A stretch of DNA of 64,000 nt from Bacteroidota bacterium (GTDB lineage: Bacteria; Bacteroidota; Bacteroidia; Chitinophagales; JADIYW01), in assembly GCA_016705125.1 (NCBI GenBank), contig JADIYW010000002.1, forward strand, positions 124,001-188,000. The letters run 5' to 3'. The number at the start of each line of letters is the position of its first letter. Within the stretch, counting starts at the first letter, position 1. The position numbers and the translations under genes are program-made. The notes beneath the pieces are model-generated. The model saw nothing but the letters and a program-made list of their open reading frames with translations, was not told where the DNA came from and searched no databases. Shown here piece after piece: positions 9,833 to 19,390 of the stretch.

Positions 9833-10368
9833 TTATCTTGAATTTAAATGAAAGTGCTTACTGTATTTATCTTTAATCTTATTTTCCTCCACTAACCAAT
9901 CCATACTCATGCTTTTCGGCACCTTAACTTTTTCAATACATTCAAAAGTACCAAAAACTCTATCCCAAAACCTAGTAGTTACCCCGTGGTTCACCTTAGG
10001 ATTATGAAAATGATGATAAAAATGATGCTTTCTCAATAAAATAAATGGTTTTACTAATGGTTCTGCACTATGATACCTAAAATGAGTACTTTCATACAAA
10101 AAATACATGCTAGCAAAACCAAAAACAAATGAAAAAGCATTTAGGGAAGAAAGAAAAAGATTTAAGGTAATAAATAAAATAGTGGAAACAACTACAGAAG
10201 CAATTGCTTTTTTGTAAACAGGTGCGAAATAATTGAATTTAGAATGATGTAATTGGTGCTCAGATTTAAAAAATTCTTGCCCTTATGAACATGTCCTAAA
10301 AAGCGATGCAAAATATATTCGCAAAAGGTCCAAAAAAAAGCACCTGAAAACAACATTAAAGCAAACAT
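9833..10368 (-). pseudogene. Sterol desaturase/fatty acid hydroxylase-like gene, frameshifted
   Basis: Two reading frames together encode one membrane di-iron protein of about 178 residues. The first part (ATG at 10366-10368) gives the histidine box HRFLGH, and the second gives HQLHH and HHFYHHFH, the clusters typical of this superfamily (carotenoid hydroxylase and sterol desaturase relatives). The frames are separated by one missing base in the run of six A at 10268-10273 (plus strand); a seventh A restores continuity through KNFFKSEHQLHH. The upstream end is uncertain because in-frame stops precede the ATG and the protein looks slightly short at its N-terminus. It could be a real pseudogene or a sequencing error. 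Confidence 0.85.
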
Positions 10369-10618
10369 AAAACCCTCTTTATAAATTAAAAAAATAAAAA
10401 TAAAACATATTTTTCAAGTATATAGTTAAAAATCCGTTAAAAAAAAATGAAAAGGGACAAACTTTAAAAAAGTGATTAAAAATCCTATAATCTAATCATC
10501 TTGATCCTAAGTTCTAAACTACTTAACTAAATAATAATTAGAATATACATTTAAAAAAATATAATTTTATAATGCAATTTATCTATTACATTGCATCCTT
10601 GATTAAAAAATTGGAAAC

Positions 10619-11917
10619 ATGGAAAAAAAGATACTTAAAACAATCGAAAAAACTAAAAATTTATCAATTGGAGCTTTAAACGGTATTGTTGGAAATCATT
10701 TAGAATATCAAGAAAATGGGTTATCCATAGAAATGGGATTTTATTTTAATGGGCAAGAAATTCAATTAAAAAAGGAAGAAATTATAAAACGGTATCCAAA
10801 CCTAAACTCCAAAATATGTATACTTATTCATGGATTAACAAATGATGAAACAGTTTGGGGATTTAAGGAAGATAATAAAACAAATTATGGCACTTTACTA
10901 CAAAATGATTTTGGATTTACGCCTTTCTTTGTGCGCTATAATACCGGATTACATATATCTGAAAATGGTAAACAATTTTCTCAATTGATAAATGAATTAA
11001 TCGAAAACTATCCTATTGAAATTTCGGAAATAAATTTAATTGCACATTCAATGGGCGGATTGGTAACACGTAGTGCTTGTTACTATGGACCATTACAAGG
11101 TACTAATTGGACAAACAAATTAAATAAACTCATCTTTTTAGGAACACCACATTTGGGAGCACCTTTAGAAAAATTCGGAAATGTATTAACTAATTTATTA
11201 AAGACAATTCCTTCGTCCTACACTAAATTGGCAGGAAATATAATTGATTTAAGGAGTGATGGAATTAAAGATTTACGTTATGGTTATTTAATTGATGAAG
11301 ATTGGAAAAACCAACATCCTGATGCATTATTAAGAAATAACAAAAAAACAATTCCATTATTAGGGCATGTGGATTATTATTTAATTACGGGCACTTTAAC
11401 CCAAGATCCAAAACACTTGATAAGTGAATGGTTTGGCGATGCATTAGTTAGAGAAAAAAGTGGAAAAGGCCTTTCAAATGATGAACATCATATTCCATTC
11501 AACTTAAATAATCATAAGGAATTCCCTGGAATTGCACACTTACCTTTGGCTTATTCTCCTGAGATATATTTACAGATAAAAAATTGGATTATAGAGGAAA
11601 CAAGCACCCAAAAATTCAAAAATCTATTAGAAAATCAAATAGGTGTTGTAGATAATACTAATCATTTTTATATCAAAAAAGAAAAAAAGGAGAGTAAAAC
11701 TAAAGGTGCTATTTCTTTGGCATTAACCACAATAAATGAAGGACTTAATTCCATTTCGAATTTACAAAATCCTAAAAAAATGGTAGCATATAAAATTCTA
11801 AACCAAATTCCTGTAGTTGGAAAGGTCAGTAAACAAATAGAGGAAATACATTCAAATATTCAAAACTTAACTACACAATCTGGTAAAGAAATTATTAAGG
11901 CAGTTTCAAAAGATTAA
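10619..11917 (+). CDS. Lipase-like alpha/beta-hydrolase (PGAP1/LipA-like)
   Basis: A 432-residue hydrolase. Around residue 65 ICILIHGLTNDETVWGF gives the oxyanion-hole region, and LIAHSMGGLVTRSA near 145 is the G/A-x-S-x-G-type nucleophile elbow. FLGTPHLGAPLEKFG and the later HLPL supply family-typical loops and the probable catalytic His. There is no signal peptide, so it is probably cytoplasmic or membrane-associated. The C-terminal 100 residues are Lys/Asn rich and unrecognised. The substrate is unknown. It stands alone, with a 250-nt AT-rich gap upstream in which I see no gene. Confidence 0.82.
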   Translation: MEKKILKTIEKTKNLSIGALNGIVGNHLEYQENGLSIEMGFYFNGQEIQLKKEEIIKRYPNLNSKICILIHGLTNDETVWGFKEDNKTNYGTLLQNDFGFTPFFVRYNTGLHISENGKQFSQLINELIENYPIEISEINLIAHSMGGLVTRSACYYGPLQGTNWTNKLNKLIFLGTPHLGAPLEKFGNVLTNLLKTIPSSYTKLAGNIIDLRSDGIKDLRYGYLIDEDWKNQHPDALLRNNKKTIPLLGHVDYYLITGTLTQDPKHLISEWFGDALVREKSGKGLSNDEHHIPFNLNNHKEFPGIAHLPLAYSPEIYLQIKNWIIEETSTQKFKNLLENQIGVVDNTNHFYIKKEKKESKTKGAISLALTTINEGLNSISNLQNPKKMVAYKILNQIPVVGKVSKQIEEIHSNIQNLTTQSGKEIIKAVSKD

Positions 11918-11974
11918 TTACTTTATATCAACTTGACCTATTAATTAATATGGGAAATATCCTATATTTACGGA

Positions 11975-13228
11975 ATGAATTTTTTAGATAGAATAATTGC
12001 AGATTTTCAACATTTTTGGTGGTTGTATTTATCAATGCCAATTATTGCAGCCATTATTGGATATGGTACAAAAATAGTGGCCATTAAAATGATGTTTGAG
12101 CCAATAGAATTTTTTGGTATAAAACCGTTTTTGGGTTGGCAAGGCATTATCCCGAGGAAAGCTGCCACCATGGCAACTATAGCTTGCGACACCCTTACTT
12201 CAAGATTAATAACGCCGAAAGAAATTTTTTCAAGGCTTGACCCTAAAAGAGTATCGGAAGTTTTGGAAAAACCAATGATGGAAGTGGTAGAACAGATTAC
12301 GCACGAAGTAATGCATCAATATCAACCCGGACTATGGGAATCCATACCTGAAAATATGCGTAAATTGTTGATTAAAAGAATTCAAGCCGATTCTCCAGCT
12401 ATGGTTCAATCGCTAATGGAAAAAACGAAAGACAATCTCGATGAGGTGTTTGACTTGAAGGATATGGTTATCACTAATTTGGTAAAGGATAAAAAATTAC
12501 TAAATAAAATCTTCAAAGAGTCTGGTGATCAAGAGTTTAAATTTATTCAAAATTCAGGTATTTATTTCGGATTTTTAATCGGATTAGTTCAAATGGTTGT
12601 ATGGATTTTAACACACAACCCAATCATCATGCCTATTTTTGGTTTATTTACTGGTTGGTTTACCGATTGGTTGGCACTAAAAATGATTTTCGCTCCTCAA
12701 CAACCAAAAAAATATTTGGGCATTTTTACATGGCAAGGATTATTTTTCAAAAGACAAAAAGAAGTGGCTGCTGCTTATGGCGCATTAATTGCCCAGGAAG
12801 TATTGACGCCAAGTAATATGATTGAATCCATTTTAAAGGGAAAATTATCTGATAATTTATTTGAAATGATACAAAAAAATGTGCAAAAAATGGTAGATGA
12901 ACAGTCTGGTATGTTAAAACCAATTGTAGTATTTGCCGTTGGAAGTGGAAGATATAAGGAAATGAAAGATCTCGTTACCGAAAAGATAGTACAACAAATG
13001 CCAAAAGCATTAAAGCACATGGAACAATATGCGGAAGATGCTATGGATATTAAAAATACATTAGTAACCAAAATGCAAGAACTGACTCCTGCAGAATTTG
13101 AAGGCGTTTTGCGACCTGCATTCAAACAAGATGAATGGATTTTAATAACAGTTGGCGCTGTTTTAGGGTTTTTAGTGGGAGAGCTACAGGTTGTTTTGAT
13201 GGAACACTTTGTACTGCATACGTTGTGA
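11975..13228 (+). CDS. DUF445 family membrane protein
   Basis: A 417-residue protein of the DUF445 family. Transmembrane segments occur at about 14-32, 195-230 (paired) and at the C-terminus near 385-405, with duplicated family motifs GYGTKIVAIKMMFEP near the start and GWFTDWLALKMIFAPQ in the middle, each followed by GIIPRK or a GLFFKRQ-like segment. Long amphipathic helices fill the region between. The function of the family is not established. It is preceded by a short gap after the hydrolase gene and followed at 33 nt by a small membrane protein. Confidence 0.85.
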   Translation: MNFLDRIIADFQHFWWLYLSMPIIAAIIGYGTKIVAIKMMFEPIEFFGIKPFLGWQGIIPRKAATMATIACDTLTSRLITPKEIFSRLDPKRVSEVLEKPMMEVVEQITHEVMHQYQPGLWESIPENMRKLLIKRIQADSPAMVQSLMEKTKDNLDEVFDLKDMVITNLVKDKKLLNKIFKESGDQEFKFIQNSGIYFGFLIGLVQMVVWILTHNPIIMPIFGLFTGWFTDWLALKMIFAPQQPKKYLGIFTWQGLFFKRQKEVAAAYGALIAQEVLTPSNMIESILKGKLSDNLFEMIQKNVQKMVDEQSGMLKPIVVFAVGSGRYKEMKDLVTEKIVQQMPKALKHMEQYAEDAMDIKNTLVTKMQELTPAEFEGVLRPAFKQDEWILITVGAVLGFLVGELQVVLMEHFVLHTL

Positions 13229-13261
13229 TAAATCTATTTAAGCCAACCAAAATTCTTATAA

Positions 13262-13687
13262 ATGAGCAACAATGAACCATTATTGGATGATGAATTCAAT
13301 GAACCCATAGAAAGGAAAATATACTCCGCAAGAATAATAAGAATATTTTCAATTGTATTCTCCCCCATTTTTGGAGGTGTTTTGTTTTTCATAAACCTAC
13401 AAGAAGCTGGAAAATTAAAAGAAGGGTTTAAGATATTAATTACCTCTATTTTATTTACTTTTTTAGGAATGGCAATTATTTCAAGAATGCAAACACCTAG
13501 TAGTGCTATAATATTGGGTATCAACTTTATGGGCGGGTATACCCTATCATATCTAATTTATCCTACCTATTTTAACAATGTAAATCAGCAATATAAAAAA
13601 CCATGGAAACCTATAATTGTTGCTATTTTAGTTAGTCTCCCATTTGCCATAATGACATTTATGGCACTGCAAAACGGAGCGATGTAG
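13262..13687 (+). CDS. Small hypothetical membrane protein
   Basis: A 141-residue protein with an acidic N-terminal tail (SNNEPLLDDEFNEP) and about four hydrophobic segments (about 25-45, 57-75, 80-100 and 118-137). I do not recognise a family. It follows the DUF445 gene by 33 nt on the same strand, so co-transcription is plausible. The competing antisense frame is less convincing because it lacks membrane or domain logic. Confidence 0.6.
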   Translation: MSNNEPLLDDEFNEPIERKIYSARIIRIFSIVFSPIFGGVLFFINLQEAGKLKEGFKILITSILFTFLGMAIISRMQTPSSAIILGINFMGGYTLSYLIYPTYFNNVNQQYKKPWKPIIVAILVSLPFAIMTFMALQNGAM

Positions 13688-13696
13688 AATTTTCAT

Positions 13697-14380
13697 TTAG
13701 TCTGCAATGGCATTTCCATCATATTCATGCAAATAATTGTATAGTTTTACACTTAATGTGTATGCCAAATAAGCAAAAAATGGAGCTGCTACTACATCAA
13801 TAGTATAATGCACATGTTGGATTAATATAAGCACAGCAACGCTTATTGCCAAAAACAATAAAAACCGCTTTATATATACATTATTTGACACAAAATAAAA
13901 TAAAGAAATCGCCGAAACATGTCCAGAAAAGAATAAATCCTTTACAATATATCCACCATTCGTATTGCTCATAAAAATAATGGTTACAGGATCTTTTAAT
14001 AAAATCATGCCCAAGGGTGGTTCAAGTGGCACTAAAAATATAGTAAATGTGCGCATAATTATTAAAAAACAATATGCTTGTAGACCAATTATAAATGATT
14101 TTGGGTGGATAATATTACTAAGCCAAAATGTAACCAAAGCAATATATGTAAGCGAAAAGGTAAGTGGGGAAAAATCCATTGGAGGAATCAATGCAAGCAA
14201 TGGATCTGCAATTGTATTTCCTATTCTTACTTCAAGGATCGTCATTATTACCCTACAGTATTTAAACAAAAAAATGTATAGGATAACGGTGAAAATAACT
14301 TGATTTCTAATTCTACTTTGCTTGAGTGTAAAACCCCATTTTTCAAAAAAAGTACTAAAAAAATTACTTACAAAAGACAT
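13697..14380 (-). CDS. PAP2/sphingomyelin-synthase-like phosphatase, membrane
   Basis: A 227-residue integral membrane protein with about six hydrophobic segments. FFSGHVSAIS near residue 150 and HVHYTIDVVAAPF near 190-202 match the C2/C3-like catalytic motifs (SGH and H-Y-T-x-D) of the PAP2_C, sphingomyelin-synthase-like branch of phosphatidic acid phosphatases. Such enzymes hydrolyse or transfer lipid head-group phosphates. Many Bacteroidota make sphingolipids, so a role in sphingolipid or phospholipid head-group chemistry is reasonable but inferred. It converges with the preceding membrane gene. Confidence 0.75.
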   Translation of the reverse strand: MSFVSNFFSTFFEKWGFTLKQSRIRNQVIFTVILYIFLFKYCRVIMTILEVRIGNTIADPLLALIPPMDFSPLTFSLTYIALVTFWLSNIIHPKSFIIGLQAYCFLIIMRTFTIFLVPLEPPLGMILLKDPVTIIFMSNTNGGYIVKDLFFSGHVSAISLFYFVSNNVYIKRFLLFLAISVAVLILIQHVHYTIDVVAAPFFAYLAYTLSVKLYNYLHEYDGNAIAD

Positions 14381-14712
14381 ATTAAATTAAATCCACTAAA
14401 AAAAAGTTGCAAACATAGCTTTTTTATTTTACAACTTGGTTTTATCGTTTAAGGAAAGTTATTGGTTATGGAGTTATTGGTTATTTAGTAATTGGTGATA
14501 TGTAAATAGTAATTTGGTAAATAGTTATTAAGTTATTGAAGAGTTCATAGTTCAAAGCTGACAGTTCACTGCAATTTCTTCGTAAATCGAAAACCTTGGT
14601 TAATTCATTCAACATTAAAAATTTACCATTCAACATTTTAAGGTTCTTGTTTCATTAACCATTCAAAATTTACAATTCAAAATTTTTAGATTCTTGATTC
14701 TATGTATCTAAT
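14381..14712. repeat. Intergenic region of degenerate word-like short repeats
   Basis: This 332-nt gap has no gene. From about 14455 it is built from recurring 7-8 nt phrases: GTTATTGG/AGTTATTG at 14460-14540, then ATTCAACATT and CATTCAAAATT variants, then GATTCTTGATTCT at 14690-14700. The same words in the same order recur at 49612-49905, and related ones at 21584-21725 and 28661-28735. Phrases drift by one or two bases, as in an aged microsatellite. No ORF or RNA gene is evident. Confidence 0.7.
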
Positions 14713-17331
14713 CTACAAAACCATATTATCTTTTTCTTTATATTCCATTATTTGATCCAAAGCGTCTGGAACTACATCACTTATTATGGTAATAAAAGCA
14801 TCTTTTTTAGCATTCTTTATAGCATATTCAATCGCTTCACTTTCTTTCAAAATTACTTTTATCTTTTTGGACGAATCAATATTAAAAATACCCTTTTTTA
14901 ACAAATCTACAATTTCCTCATGGGTTCTTCCCCTCAAATTACGATCCTGACGGATAATAATTTCGTCAAACACTTTACCTATTTCTTCTCCTAATTCAAT
15001 AATATCTTCATCTCTCCTATCTCCAACACCAGCCACTATACCAACTTTGACGCTCGCATCAACTTTTTGCAAAAATTTACCCATTGCCTTCATTCCATGG
15101 GCATTATGTGCATAATCGCACATAACGGTAAAATCCTTAAATTTGAAAATATTCATCCTACCTGGAGTTTGTGCTGGCGAAGGAACAAAAGTTTGGAGAG
15201 CTAATTTTATGTCCTCAATTTTAAAGTCTCTAACATATGCAGCTAAAACGGCAGCCATTACGTTTTGCACGTTAAATTCAGCCTTTCCTTTAAAAGTAAT
15301 TGGTATGTTTATAGCTTTATCTACTCTTATTTTCCATGTCCCTTTAAGTATTGTAATATATCCATTTTCAAATACACATGCAAAACCTCCTGCTATGGTG
15401 TGTTCCTTTATTCTAGGATTATTTTCATCTAAACTAAAATACGCAATCTTACAGTCTAATTCTTCGTGCATTTTATACACCAAATCATCATCTGCATTCA
15501 AAATGGCATATCCCTGAGGCAATACGGTTTTTGCTGCCACCGCTTTTACCCTTGCCAATTTCTCTATAGTATTTATTCCACCTAGCCCCAAATGATCGCC
15601 TGCTACATTTGTAACAACGGCCACATCGCAATGGTGGAAACCTAGTCCTGCCCGCAAAATTCCGCCTCTCGCTGATTCCAAAACTGCAAAATCAACAGTT
15701 GGATCTTTCAAAACAAATTCTGCAGATTTAGGGCCTGTACAATCGCCATGCATCATCAATTGATTTTGAATATACACACCATCAGTAGTCGTAAAGCCTA
15801 CTTTATATCCCATTTGTTTTACAATATGTGCTATCAATCGTGTTGTTGTGGTTTTTCCGTTTGTACCCGAAATAGCGATAATTGGTATTCGAGCAGATGA
15901 ACCTGGTGGATAAAGCATATCAATAACGGGTTCTGCCACATTTCTTGCAAGTCCAACGGTTGGGTCTAAATGCATTCTAAAGCCTGGTGCTGCATTTACT
16001 TCTAATATTGCTCCCCCAGATTCTGACAATGGTTCTGTCAAATTCTCTGACATGATATCAATCCCACAAATATCCAAACCAATTATTCGTGCTATACGCT
16101 CGCACATAAATACATTGCTTGGGTGCACCAAATCGGTTACATCTGTTGCTGTTCCTCCAGTGCTTAAATTGGCAGTTGGTTTAAGCCATACCTCTTCGCC
16201 ATTCTTTGGAATCGTTTCAAGTGTATAATTTTTCTCCCCCAACATATTCATAGTAAAACTATCTACTTTTATGGCAGTAAGTACATTTTCGTGTCCATAT
16301 CCCCTGCGTGGGTCGCTATTTACAATATCAATTAATTCTTGAATATTGGATTTTCCATCGCCAATTACTGCTGCAGGTGTTCGAATAGCAGCTGCAACAA
16401 ATTTATAATTGATAACTAAAATTCGATGATCACGCCCCGTAATAAATTTTTCGCAAATAATGGCTCTCCCATATTTTTTAGCTGCTGCGAGTGCTTCCAC
16501 TGCTTCTTCCCACGTTTTTATATTGGTGGTGGCTCCTTTTCCATGATTGCCATCCACAGGTTTTAACACTATTGGATATTTAATTTTAGAGATTGCATTT
16601 TCCAAGTCTTCTTCATCATAAACAATTGAACCTTTGGGCACCGGAATTTCTGCCTTTTCTAACAAATTCTTTGTTTCCTCTTTGTCGCAAGCAATATCTA
16701 CCGCAATACTTGAGGTAGTACTTGCAATGGTAGCTCTAATTCTCTTTTGATTTATACCATAACCTAGCTGAACCAACGAACTCCTATTGAGTCTTATAAA
16801 TGGTATTTTTCTCTTAATCGCCTCTTCAACTATTGAACCTGTTGAAGGACCTAAACGCTCATCTTCTCTTATTTCTCGTAAATTCTGTATGTCTTCCTTT
16901 AGGTCGTAGTCCGTATTGTCTATTAGCGCTTGCGCAATTCTTACAGCTGCTTTGGCGGCATAAACGCCTGCTTTTTCTTCCCAATAAGAAAAAACAACGT
17001 GGTAAACCCCTTTTTTATCACTTTCTCTTGTACGGCCAAAACCACAATCCATACCAGCTAAGGTCTGTATTTCAAGGGCTATATGCTCAATTACATGCCC
17101 CATCCAAGTACCCTCATCAATTCTATAAAAAAAACCACCTGGCTTGCCTTCACTACATCTATGTTCAAACATAGTGGGAAACATCGCTTTTATTCTTTCT
17201 GGAAAACCTGGAATTTTATTCGTTGGTTTTTCTTCCAAATCTTCCAAATCTAAAAGCATTACAATCAATTCTTTTCTATATGCCGACCAATAATTTGGTC
17301 CCTTCATCGCCTTAATTTCTAAAATTTTCAT
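14713..17331 (-). CDS. cphA: Cyanophycin synthetase
   Basis: Makes cyanophycin (multi-L-arginyl-poly-L-aspartate), a nitrogen and carbon reserve polymer, by ATP-dependent addition of Asp and then Arg. The 872-residue length fits the family. An N-terminal domain covers about 1-160, the ATP-grasp domain about 215-480 (KYPIVLKPVDGNHGKGATTN), and a Mur-ligase-like domain begins near 490 with the P-loop ISGTNGKTTTTRL and continues through NVAGDHLG and the DYAHN motif near the C-terminal domain. The start is ATG at 17329-17331, divergent from cphB with a 140-nt promoter region between. A neighbouring cyanophycinase strongly supports the call. Confidence 0.95.
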   Translation of the reverse strand: MKILEIKAMKGPNYWSAYRKELIVMLLDLEDLEEKPTNKIPGFPERIKAMFPTMFEHRCSEGKPGGFFYRIDEGTWMGHVIEHIALEIQTLAGMDCGFGRTRESDKKGVYHVVFSYWEEKAGVYAAKAAVRIAQALIDNTDYDLKEDIQNLREIREDERLGPSTGSIVEEAIKRKIPFIRLNRSSLVQLGYGINQKRIRATIASTTSSIAVDIACDKEETKNLLEKAEIPVPKGSIVYDEEDLENAISKIKYPIVLKPVDGNHGKGATTNIKTWEEAVEALAAAKKYGRAIICEKFITGRDHRILVINYKFVAAAIRTPAAVIGDGKSNIQELIDIVNSDPRRGYGHENVLTAIKVDSFTMNMLGEKNYTLETIPKNGEEVWLKPTANLSTGGTATDVTDLVHPSNVFMCERIARIIGLDICGIDIMSENLTEPLSESGGAILEVNAAPGFRMHLDPTVGLARNVAEPVIDMLYPPGSSARIPIIAISGTNGKTTTTRLIAHIVKQMGYKVGFTTTDGVYIQNQLMMHGDCTGPKSAEFVLKDPTVDFAVLESARGGILRAGLGFHHCDVAVVTNVAGDHLGLGGINTIEKLARVKAVAAKTVLPQGYAILNADDDLVYKMHEELDCKIAYFSLDENNPRIKEHTIAGGFACVFENGYITILKGTWKIRVDKAINIPITFKGKAEFNVQNVMAAVLAAYVRDFKIEDIKLALQTFVPSPAQTPGRMNIFKFKDFTVMCDYAHNAHGMKAMGKFLQKVDASVKVGIVAGVGDRRDEDIIELGEEIGKVFDEIIIRQDRNLRGRTHEEIVDLLKKGIFNIDSSKKIKVILKESEAIEYAIKNAKKDAFITIISDVVPDALDQIMEYKEKDNMVL

Positions 17332-17371
17332 GTATTGCTTAGTTTAAAATGTTTTTAAAGGAAATATTTTT

Positions 17372-17402
17372 TAAATATAAGACAGTTTTGCTCATCTTCA
17401 AA
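17372..17402 (-). promoter_or_regulatory. Predicted promoter of cphA
   Basis: Read on the minus strand there is a -33 element TTTG (plus-strand 17399-17402), a 19-nt spacer and a -7 element TATATTTA (17372-17379). This fits the Bacteroidota housekeeping pattern TTTG - 19-21 nt - TAnnTTTG with one mismatch. It lies about 40 nt upstream of the cphA start. Predicted by eye only. Confidence 0.5.
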
Positions 17403-17420
17403 TTTTATATTAAAAAAACC

Positions 17421-17449
17421 TTGATTACCAAATAGAATCAATACATTTG
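17421..17449 (+). promoter_or_regulatory. Predicted promoter of cphB
   Basis: A -33 TTG at 17421-17423, 18 nt, then TACATTTG at 17442-17449, an exact match to the Bacteroidota -7 consensus TAnnTTTG. The cphB ATG lies 22 nt further on. Its position back-to-back with the cphA promoter gives a compact divergent control region of 140 nt. Confidence 0.6.
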
Positions 17450-17471
17450 CAATCAAAATAGGTCGAAAAAT

Positions 17472-18338
17472 ATGACACCAAAAGGAATACTAGTTTCAAT
17501 AGGGGGCGCAGAAGATAAAGGAACTGATTTAGAATTAGGCATTTTCACCAGGAATATCCTCAATTTTATGGAAATGGGTATTTTGAAAAATATTGTAAAT
17601 CTACTTAAAGACAAAACAGCTAGGATTGAAGTGATTACAACGGCTAGTCAAATTCCTGATGAAGTTTATCCAAATTATGAAGAGGCATTTACTAAACTAG
17701 GATTTAACAATATCGGACATTTCAGAATCCGAAATAGGGAAGATGTAATGGATATTGCTTTAATTGAGCGACTTAAAAAATGTGATGCATTGATGTTTTC
17801 AGGTGGCAACCAATTGCGCTTGACCTCCATTTTTGGTGGCACCGAATTTTTGGACATCGTTCATGAACGCTATATAAATGATTATTTTATTATTGCAGGA
17901 ACCAGTGCAGGTGCAATGGCAATGAGCAATACCATGATTTATGAAGGAAATGCAACGAATGCACATTTGAAAGGCGAAGTAAAAATCACCACTGGTTTAG
18001 CGCTGTTACAAGGCGTTATTATCGATTCGCATTTAAATAAAAGAGGGCGTTTTCCTCGATTAGCACAAGCTGTAGCTGCCAATCCAGGTGCTATCGGAAT
18101 TGGATTAGGTGAAGACACAGGAGTGATTGTGCACAATGGAGAGGTATTAGAAGCGATAGGAAGTGGTGCTATATTTATTGTTGATGGACGTAAAATTGGC
18201 TATAATAATATAGGTGATGCTGAATTTGATGAACCGATAAGTGTAGAAAACATGGTGGTTCACATTATGAGTAAAGGCAATACTTTCAACTTAAAAACAA
18301 GGCAATTTTCGGCAGGCAAAGCAATTGTAGCTCAATAA
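17472..18338 (+). CDS. cphB: Cyanophycinase
   Basis: Serine hydrolase of peptidase family S51 that cuts cyanophycin into beta-Asp-Arg dipeptides. The 288-residue protein has the nucleophile elbow GTSAGAMAMS with Ser145, the GGNQLRL segment at 111-117 and DSHLNKRGRFPRL near 191, all typical of CphB. It has no signal peptide, so it is the intracellular form that mobilises stored polymer. It is divergent from cphA and converges, 4 nt away, with an isoaspartyl peptidase gene that would split the dipeptide product. Confidence 0.95.
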   Translation: MTPKGILVSIGGAEDKGTDLELGIFTRNILNFMEMGILKNIVNLLKDKTARIEVITTASQIPDEVYPNYEEAFTKLGFNNIGHFRIRNREDVMDIALIERLKKCDALMFSGGNQLRLTSIFGGTEFLDIVHERYINDYFIIAGTSAGAMAMSNTMIYEGNATNAHLKGEVKITTGLALLQGVIIDSHLNKRGRFPRLAQAVAANPGAIGIGLGEDTGVIVHNGEVLEAIGSGAIFIVDGRKIGYNNIGDAEFDEPISVENMVVHIMSKGNTFNLKTRQFSAGKAIVAQ

Positions 18339-18342
18339 ATTT

Positions 18343-19263
18343 TTATTTATAGATTTCACATTTCAATATTCCTTGGGTATCAATAAAACCTCTATACATA
18401 CCTTCACTATTAAAAGGCAATTCAATTTTTCCTAACGCATCTATAGCGATTAGACCGCCTTCGCCACCAATTTTGACCAATTTATCATGCACTACAATAT
18501 CACAAGCCTCTTTAAGGGATAATCCTTTGTATTCCATCAGACAAGAAATATCATAAGCTACTACACTTCGGATAAATAATTCACCATGACCAGTGCAAGA
18601 GATAGCGCAGGTTTTATTATTAGCATAAGTACCTGCACCAATTATTGAACTATCGCCTACTCTACCAAATTGTTTATTGGTCATGCCGCCAGTTGAGGTT
18701 GCTGCAGCTAGGTTTCCATTTATATCTAAAGCGACTGCTCCTACAGTACCAAATTTTTTATCGCTATGATCTAATTTTACTGCTCCACTATCTTTTATAT
18801 CCAACCATTGCTGATACCTAAATTCATTAAAGAAATAATCTTCCTCTTCAATTTTTACGCCTATTTTTTTTGCAAAATTTATTGCGCCCTCTCCACTTAA
18901 ATACACATGCTCTGTTTTTTCCATCACTAATCTAGCTAAAGCAATAGGGTTTTTTATTCCACTTACACCACTAATGGCACCGGCATCTAAAAATTGACCT
19001 TCCATTATTGAAGCATCCATTTCGTGTTTACCTTCATGATTAAATACACTACCCTTACCTGAATTAAACATAGGAAAATTTTCAAGCGATATTGTAGCTG
19101 CCTCAACCGCATCTATACTCGAGCCTCCTTTTTTCAATATTTCGTATCCTGATTTTAAAGCATCTTCTAAGCCTTTTAAATATTGTGATTCTAAAACTGA
19201 GGTCATGGAACTTTTTAATATTGTACCCGCTCCACCATGGACGGCAATTGCAAATCTTGACAT
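18343..19263 (-). CDS. iaaA: Isoaspartyl peptidase/plant-type L-asparaginase
   Basis: Ntn-hydrolase that self-cleaves before a threonine and then hydrolyses beta-aspartyl dipeptides (and asparagine). The 306-residue precursor carries HGGAGT at 9-14, the cleavage site GTVGAVALD with nucleophile Thr173, and STGGMTNKQFGRVGDSSIIGAG after it. In this setting the natural substrate is probably beta-Asp-Arg released by CphB, yielding Asp and Arg; this is inferred from neighbourhood. It has no export signal. It converges with cphB. Confidence 0.9.
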   Translation of the reverse strand: MSRFAIAVHGGAGTILKSSMTSVLESQYLKGLEDALKSGYEILKKGGSSIDAVEAATISLENFPMFNSGKGSVFNHEGKHEMDASIMEGQFLDAGAISGVSGIKNPIALARLVMEKTEHVYLSGEGAINFAKKIGVKIEEEDYFFNEFRYQQWLDIKDSGAVKLDHSDKKFGTVGAVALDINGNLAAATSTGGMTNKQFGRVGDSSIIGAGTYANNKTCAISCTGHGELFIRSVVAYDISCLMEYKGLSLKEACDIVVHDKLVKIGGEGGLIAIDALGKIELPFNSEGMYRGFIDTQGILKCEIYK

Positions 19264-19390
19264 ATTTTTCTTTTAGCTATGCAAAAATAACCCAATTAAT
19301 AATAAATGGTTATTTAAGAAACAATTTAAAGTGGAAATATAAATTAAACATATAAAAGCGGTAATTTTATTAAATATTAAATCTTTTGAA

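Noticed and set aside
14455..14712. CRISPR array
   Set aside because: The repeats are 7-9 nt, degenerate and without spacers of regular length; no cas gene is near.
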